Below are positions 7,307 to 9,724 of a stretch of 9,724 bases of DNA, in pieces (within the stretch, counting starts at the first letter, position 1; each line of letters opens with the position of its first letter). The stretch comes from CAYHZL01 sp964361075 (GTDB lineage Bacteria > Bacteroidota > Ignavibacteria > UBA10030 > UBA8401). The position numbers and the translations under genes are program-made. The notes beneath the pieces are model-generated. The model was given only the letters and a program-made list of their open reading frames with translations, was not told the origin of the DNA and made no database searches. The stretch is taken from the NCBI GenBank assembly GCA_964361075.1, contig CAYHZL010000134.1, positions 1 to 9,724 on the forward strand, read 5' to 3'.

Positions 7307-7415
7307 CCCCGCAGCAAGCTGCGGGGTATTTGTCATGCCAGCGTACGCTGGCATCCATTTTGTGGATTCCGGCTTCCGCCGGAATGACGACGCAAGCGTC
7401 GGGTATTAGACCCGA
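7307..7415. repeat. Tandem cluster of five different small palindromes
   Basis: In order: CCCCGCAGCAAGCTGCGGGG (7307-7326), the perfect palindrome ATGCCAGCGTACGCTGGCAT (7335-7354), ATTCCGGCTTCCGCCGGAAT (7366-7385, 8-bp stem with a TTCC loop), GACGCAAGCGTC (7389-7400) and TCGGGTATTAGACCCGA (7399-7415). All five are self-complementary and none resembles another in stem sequence. The first three are GC-rich in an AT-rich gap. They would form hairpins in single-stranded DNA or RNA. A binding or attachment function is conjecture. Confidence 0.75.
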
Positions 7416-7433
7416 TAGAGAATAAAATCAATA

Positions 7434-7458
7434 CTTTGCGACTTCGCGTCTTTGCGAG
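7434..7458. repeat. CGCAAAG/CGCGAAG-type arm, right side of element 2
   Basis: On the minus strand this reads CTCGCAAAG, then ACGCGAAG, then TCGCAAAG, so the motif is present three times in 25 bases. It is inverted relative to 7260-7277 and similar to the minus-strand reading of 149-166. Confidence 0.5.
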
Positions 7459-7560
7459 AAATTTTTTTTTCAATTTATAGAACCGCCCATTACTTAGTCG
7501 AGCATTAAAAAGGCACCGTTTATTCAACTCCCGAAGGGTTTCTATTTTTTAAAGGGACAA

Positions 7561-9084
7561 CTATTTATTTCCTTGAAGTATGTCGCGCACCATGGTTGTA
7601 ACAGAACGAAAATCTATTTTACCGCTTCCCATTTTCGGCAGTTCTTCCATCACCACAAAATGTTTCGGTAATGCAATGTTGGGAAGATGTTCGCTCATTT
7701 GTTTCAGTGTTGCTCTCTCATCAATCTTTTGTGTTACCACAGCAACAACTTTTGAACCTTTGAGCGCATCGGGAAGTTCGACGACACAGCAGAGCACATC
7801 TTGCGGCAATAATTTTTCCAACACATCTTCAACTCTGATCAACGAGACCATTTCGCCGCCAACTTTAATGAAACGTTTCAATCTTCCGACGTGCCACAAA
7901 TAACCATCGCTGTCCATCACTCCCATATCGCCTGTATCGTACCAACCGTGACGAATACTTAATGATGTTTGTTCGAAATCGTTAAAGTAACCTTTCATCA
8001 CGTTCGGACCTTTCACAAGAATTTTTCCTGTTTCACCTATCTTGGAAGTTTCGCCTGTTTCATAATGTTCAAGACGCACTTGCACATCCGGTAACACTTT
8101 ACCCACACTACCGGGGCGATTATTTTCCATCGTGTTTACCGTAATTGCAGGACTGGTTTCTGTTGTACCGTACGCTTCCAACAACACTTTGTTATGTTTA
8201 TCGGTATATGCTTTGCGCAACGCATCAGGACATTTATCTGCGCCGGTTAACATAATTCGTACACTTGCAAAATCGCCCGGTGATGATTTGTGGTAATAGC
8301 CCCAGAAGAAACTTGGCGTACCTGTCATAATTGTTATTTTTTCTTCACGGGTAATATCGCATACATTTTTGAAATCGAGCGGATTGGCGTACGAAACCAC
8401 TGTCATTCCGTACGTAAGACCAAGCCACATATTTGCTGTTTGTCCGAACACATGGAACAGCGGAAGATTGGCAAGCACAATATCATCGTTGGAGAAATAA
8501 AATACTTTGGCAACACTGGCAATATTAGTGCTGATATTTTTGTGAGTCAGTTGTACTGCTTTCGGATCTTTTTCGCTTCCGCTGGTGAAGAGAATAATGG
8601 CATTCTCGTCGTCGCTGCCTTGATGAATAGTTTTCATTAACAACGATGCCGGCAATTTTGATTTGAGTGCGGCTTTCAATTTATCAGCAATAGAAATACT
8701 CGCCATAATATCTTCGAGAAACACCATGCCGGGAACAACGCGGCAATTTATTTTTTCCAGCAATGCTTTTGAAGTAATAATTGTTTTGAATGCGCACTTC
8801 TCCTGCGCATACTCGCAATTCTGTGCGGCACCCGTAGAGTAATTAATCATCACGGGAGTTCTTCCGCTCATCAACGCACCAAGAACAGACAACATACATC
8901 CTGTTGATGTTGGAACCATAACGCCAAGAAAGCCGGGATCGTATGCCTTAAACTTTTCAGCTATAATTAAAGACGCAATCAGCGCTTTGCCGTATTCAGT
9001 ACGACGATTCAACGTGCGATCGATGATCGCAAGTTTACTGCTGTATTTTTTGGCTGTATGCACAAACTGTTCGTGAAGTTGCAT
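7561..9084 (-). CDS. AMP-forming acyl-CoA / acyl-ACP synthetase (ANL superfamily, Aas-like)
   Basis: This 507-residue enzyme should activate a carboxylic acid, probably a fatty acid, to an acyl-adenylate and transfer it to CoA or ACP. Motifs from the ATG start: phosphate-binding loop LFTSGSEKDPKAV (165-177), LPLFHVFG (207-214), AYGTTET (304-310), YDTGD (382-386), hinge region GRLKRFIKVGGEMVS (400-414) and the C-terminal catalytic lysine K489 in PKMGSGKID (483-491). The TSGSE loop, NYSTGAAQ (81-88) and KRFIKVGGEMVSL resemble the synthetase half of bifunctional Aas, but no PlsC acyltransferase domain or membrane segment is present. The loop departs from the common TSGSTGxPKG. I chose the ATG at 9082-9084 over an upstream in-frame TTG at 9097-9099 because of the Shine-Dalgarno. 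Upstream, divergent, is the PII gene. Substrate is not determined. Confidence 0.9.
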   Translation of the reverse strand: MQLHEQFVHTAKKYSSKLAIIDRTLNRRTEYGKALIASLIIAEKFKAYDPGFLGVMVPTSTGCMLSVLGALMSGRTPVMINYSTGAAQNCEYAQEKCAFKTIITSKALLEKINCRVVPGMVFLEDIMASISIADKLKAALKSKLPASLLMKTIHQGSDDENAIILFTSGSEKDPKAVQLTHKNISTNIASVAKVFYFSNDDIVLANLPLFHVFGQTANMWLGLTYGMTVVSYANPLDFKNVCDITREEKITIMTGTPSFFWGYYHKSSPGDFASVRIMLTGADKCPDALRKAYTDKHNKVLLEAYGTTETSPAITVNTMENNRPGSVGKVLPDVQVRLEHYETGETSKIGETGKILVKGPNVMKGYFNDFEQTSLSIRHGWYDTGDMGVMDSDGYLWHVGRLKRFIKVGGEMVSLIRVEDVLEKLLPQDVLCCVVELPDALKGSKVVAVVTQKIDERATLKQMSEHLPNIALPKHFVVMEELPKMGSGKIDFRSVTTMVRDILQGNK

Positions 9085-9089
9085 GGCTG

Positions 9090-9094
9090 CTCCT
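9090..9094 (-). promoter_or_regulatory. Shine-Dalgarno that decides the synthetase start
   Basis: On the minus strand AAAGGAGCAGCC precedes ATG, so AGGAG stands 5 nt from the ATG at 9082-9084. The alternative TTG at 9097-9099 lies upstream of this site and would translate through it, so the ATG is preferred. Confidence 0.75.
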
Positions 9095-9253
9095 TTCAAA
9101 AAGAAAAATAATATTCCCTGCGAAGAAATTACTTTTTGTTGTCGTAAAATGCAAATAGTATTACAACGTGTAAGAATAAATTTCAGCTTGCATTAAATAG
9201 TAATCCTTTTATATTGAATACTGAACTTTATTACGAATTAACCGTTAAGAGCA

Positions 9254-9261
9254 TAATTTTG
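9254..9261 (+). promoter_or_regulatory. Possible -7 box (TAATTTTG) of the PII gene
   Basis: TAATTTTG fits TAnnTTTG and lies 22 nt upstream of the PII ATG, giving a very short leader before the Shine-Dalgarno AAGGAA (9273-9278, 5-nt spacer). No good -33 partner is seen. TTGAAT at 9214-9219 is too far for this box. The divergent gap 9085-9283 must hold promoters for both the synthetase and PII; I cannot place them firmly. No sigma-54 type GG-N10-GC pair is evident. Confidence 0.22.
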
Positions 9262-9283
9262 TAAGATGAACTAAGGAAACTCT

Positions 9284-9622
9284 ATGAAAAAAATTGAAGC
9301 AATTATTCGTCCCCACAAATTGGACGAAGTGCGCGATGCGCTGCAAGAAGCGGGCTACCGTGGTTTAACTGTTACGGAAGTAAAAGGGTACGGCAGACAA
9401 ATGGGGCATAACGAAATATATCGCGGCTCGGAATACTCCATCAATTTTCTTCCCAAAGTAAAAATAGAAATTGTCTGTGCTGAAACAAAAGCTGATAAAG
9501 CGATCGATCTCATTCTCAAATTAGCAAAAACCGGTGAAGTCGGCGATGGAAAAATCTTCGTTTCAACTGTGGATGAAGTAATCCGTGTGCGCACAGAAGA
9601 AACCGGCGAAGAAGCATTGTAG
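9284..9622 (+). CDS. glnB: Nitrogen regulatory protein PII
   Basis: This 112-residue cytoplasmic signalling protein is complete and of standard length. MKKIEAIIRP opens the first strand. The T-loop (about 37-55) contains YRGSEY (46-51), with the uridylylation-type Tyr51 conserved. K58 follows in LPKVKIE, and the C-terminal signature TGEVGDGKIFV (83-93) includes K90. R101 and R103 (RVRT) complete the nucleotide site. Family knowledge: the trimer senses ATP/ADP and 2-oxoglutarate and controls targets such as AmtB, glutamine synthetase adenylylation or NAGK. The conserved Tyr51 permits but does not prove uridylylation. The start is supported by AAGGAA 5 nt upstream. The gene points out of the window, and an amtB beyond the edge would be typical but is not visible; glnB versus glnK cannot be settled without it. 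Confidence 0.95.
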   Translation: MKKIEAIIRPHKLDEVRDALQEAGYRGLTVTEVKGYGRQMGHNEIYRGSEYSINFLPKVKIEIVCAETKADKAIDLILKLAKTGEVGDGKIFVSTVDEVIRVRTEETGEEAL

Positions 9623-9650
9623 GCGCTATTCACTCATCAATATTAATAAT

Positions 9651-9724
9651 AAACATTTCTAAAAACATAGTCGTCATTGCGATCCGCCGAAGGCGGAGAA
9701 GCAATCTTTATTTCTGTATAATGG
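9651..9724 (+). mobile_element. Left part of a repeat related to element 1 (runs off the window)
   Basis: AAACATTTCTAAAAAC (9651-9666) matches the left end of element 1 at 12 of 16 positions; the first three G are A here. From 9658 to 9683 it matches the reverse complement of 4886-4911 at 24 of 26 positions. The right end lies beyond the window, so an inverted end and target duplication cannot be tested. It begins 28 bp after the PII stop. Confidence 0.45.
9673..9707 (+). repeat. GTCATTGCGA-hairpin-CAATCT module, copy C
   Basis: It begins GTCATTGCGA (9673-9682) and ends CAATCT (9702-9707). The enclosed hairpin TCCGCC-GAA-GGCGGA (9683-9697) is unlike those in copies A and B. A stem just after a stop codon could also act on the PII transcript, but there is no clear T-run. 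Confidence 0.6.

Larger units (their letters stand above)
7235..7488. mobile_element. MITE-like composite element 2 (254 bp) with 16-bp inverted ends and ATTA direct repeats
   Basis: The left end GGGCAGTTCTAAAAAT (7235-7250) pairs with the right end ATTTATAGAACCGCCC (7473-7488), 14 of 16 complementary. The ends match element 1 (GGGCATCTCTAAAAAC) at 13 of 16 positions. Flanking ATTA occurs at 7231-7234 and 7489-7492, again a 4-bp AT-rich direct repeat. Inside the ends lie inverted CGCAAAG-type arms (7260-7277 and 7434-7458), and inside these a cluster of five palindromes (7307-7415). There is no plausible transposase. The agreement of two independent copies in end sequence and duplication length is the main support. 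Confidence 0.65.
7101..7560. other. 460-bp intergenic region filled with repeats, no gene seen
   Basis: Between the S46 start and the synthetase stop I find no coding sequence with a recognisable family. Short open frames cross it, but they run through palindromes. It contains a hairpin repeat (7154-7203), a 254-bp MITE-like element (7235-7488) and an unassigned AT-rich stretch (7493-7560). In the last stretch a short CCC-TTC-GGG stem next to the synthetase stop is too weak to call a terminator. The S46 promoter should lie near 7101-7150, but I see no convincing boxes. Confidence 0.7.

Noticed and set aside
7177..7425. 82-codon open frame on the plus strand in the repeat region
   Set aside because: It passes through every palindrome of element 2, so its translation reflects repeats and not a protein. 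The same holds for the minus-strand frame at 7333-7527.
7260..7458. CRISPR-like array in the repeat-rich gap
   Set aside because: The repeats are different palindromes with no constant direct repeat or uniform spacers, and no cas genes are present.
8290..8640. 116-codon open frame on the plus strand inside the acyl synthetase gene
   Set aside because: Antisense to a gene with complete family motifs and has no recognisable domain itself. The same reasoning applies to the plus-strand frame at 7580-7903.
9238..9248. TTAACCGTTAA palindrome upstream of the PII gene as an operator
   Set aside because: Eleven bases in AT-rich DNA arise easily by chance and it matches no regulator site I can name.

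Overview
The window reads as a chromosomal segment from a low-to-moderate GC bacterium, most likely of the Bacteroidota/Chlorobi/Ignavibacteriota group. This rests on an S46 dipeptidyl-peptidase, a TAnnTTTG-like box before the restriction-modification gene, genes without a clear Shine-Dalgarno beside genes with a strong one, and intergenic palindromic repeats of a kind I associate with these genomes. The placement is an inference; there is no rRNA or marker gene in view.

Layout from left to right. At 1-130 (minus) is the N-terminus of a GxxExxR-family protein cut by the window edge. At 210-1088 (minus) is a prohibitin/SPFH membrane protein. At 1170-4607 (minus) is a 1145-residue single-chain restriction-modification protein of the Type IIG/Eco57I kind, with an N-terminal PD-(D/E)XK nuclease and an N6-adenine methyltransferase; it is AT-richer than its neighbours. 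The gap 4608-4952 holds a probable promoter, a probable terminator and a 183-bp palindromic MITE-like element. At 4953-7100 (minus) is a secreted S46 peptidase, best read as DPP11-like (Asp/Glu-specific). The gap 7101-7560 holds a hairpin repeat and a second, 254-bp MITE-like element with a tandem cluster of five small palindromes. At 7561-9084 (minus) is an AMP-forming acyl-CoA/acyl-ACP synthetase. Facing away from it at 9284-9622 (plus) is a complete PII nitrogen regulator, followed at the right edge by the start of another repeat related to the first element.

The protein genes do not form a recognisable pathway. The minus-strand genes are separated by repeats, promoter-like and terminator-like signals, so most are probably transcribed alone. 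The restriction-modification gene looks like an acquired defence gene in a housekeeping neighbourhood (membrane quality control, peptide use, lipid metabolism, nitrogen signalling).

The most distinctive content is non-coding. Two elements, 4736-4918 and 7235-7488, have related 16-bp inverted ends (GGGCA..TCTAAAAA type), and each is bounded by a 4-bp AT-rich direct repeat (TTAT and ATTA). They carry different palindromic interiors. Inside the first, and again at the right edge, is a module GTCATTGCGA - variable hairpin - CAATCT. I saw no tRNA, rRNA, CRISPR array or transposase gene, and no multi-gene undescribed system.
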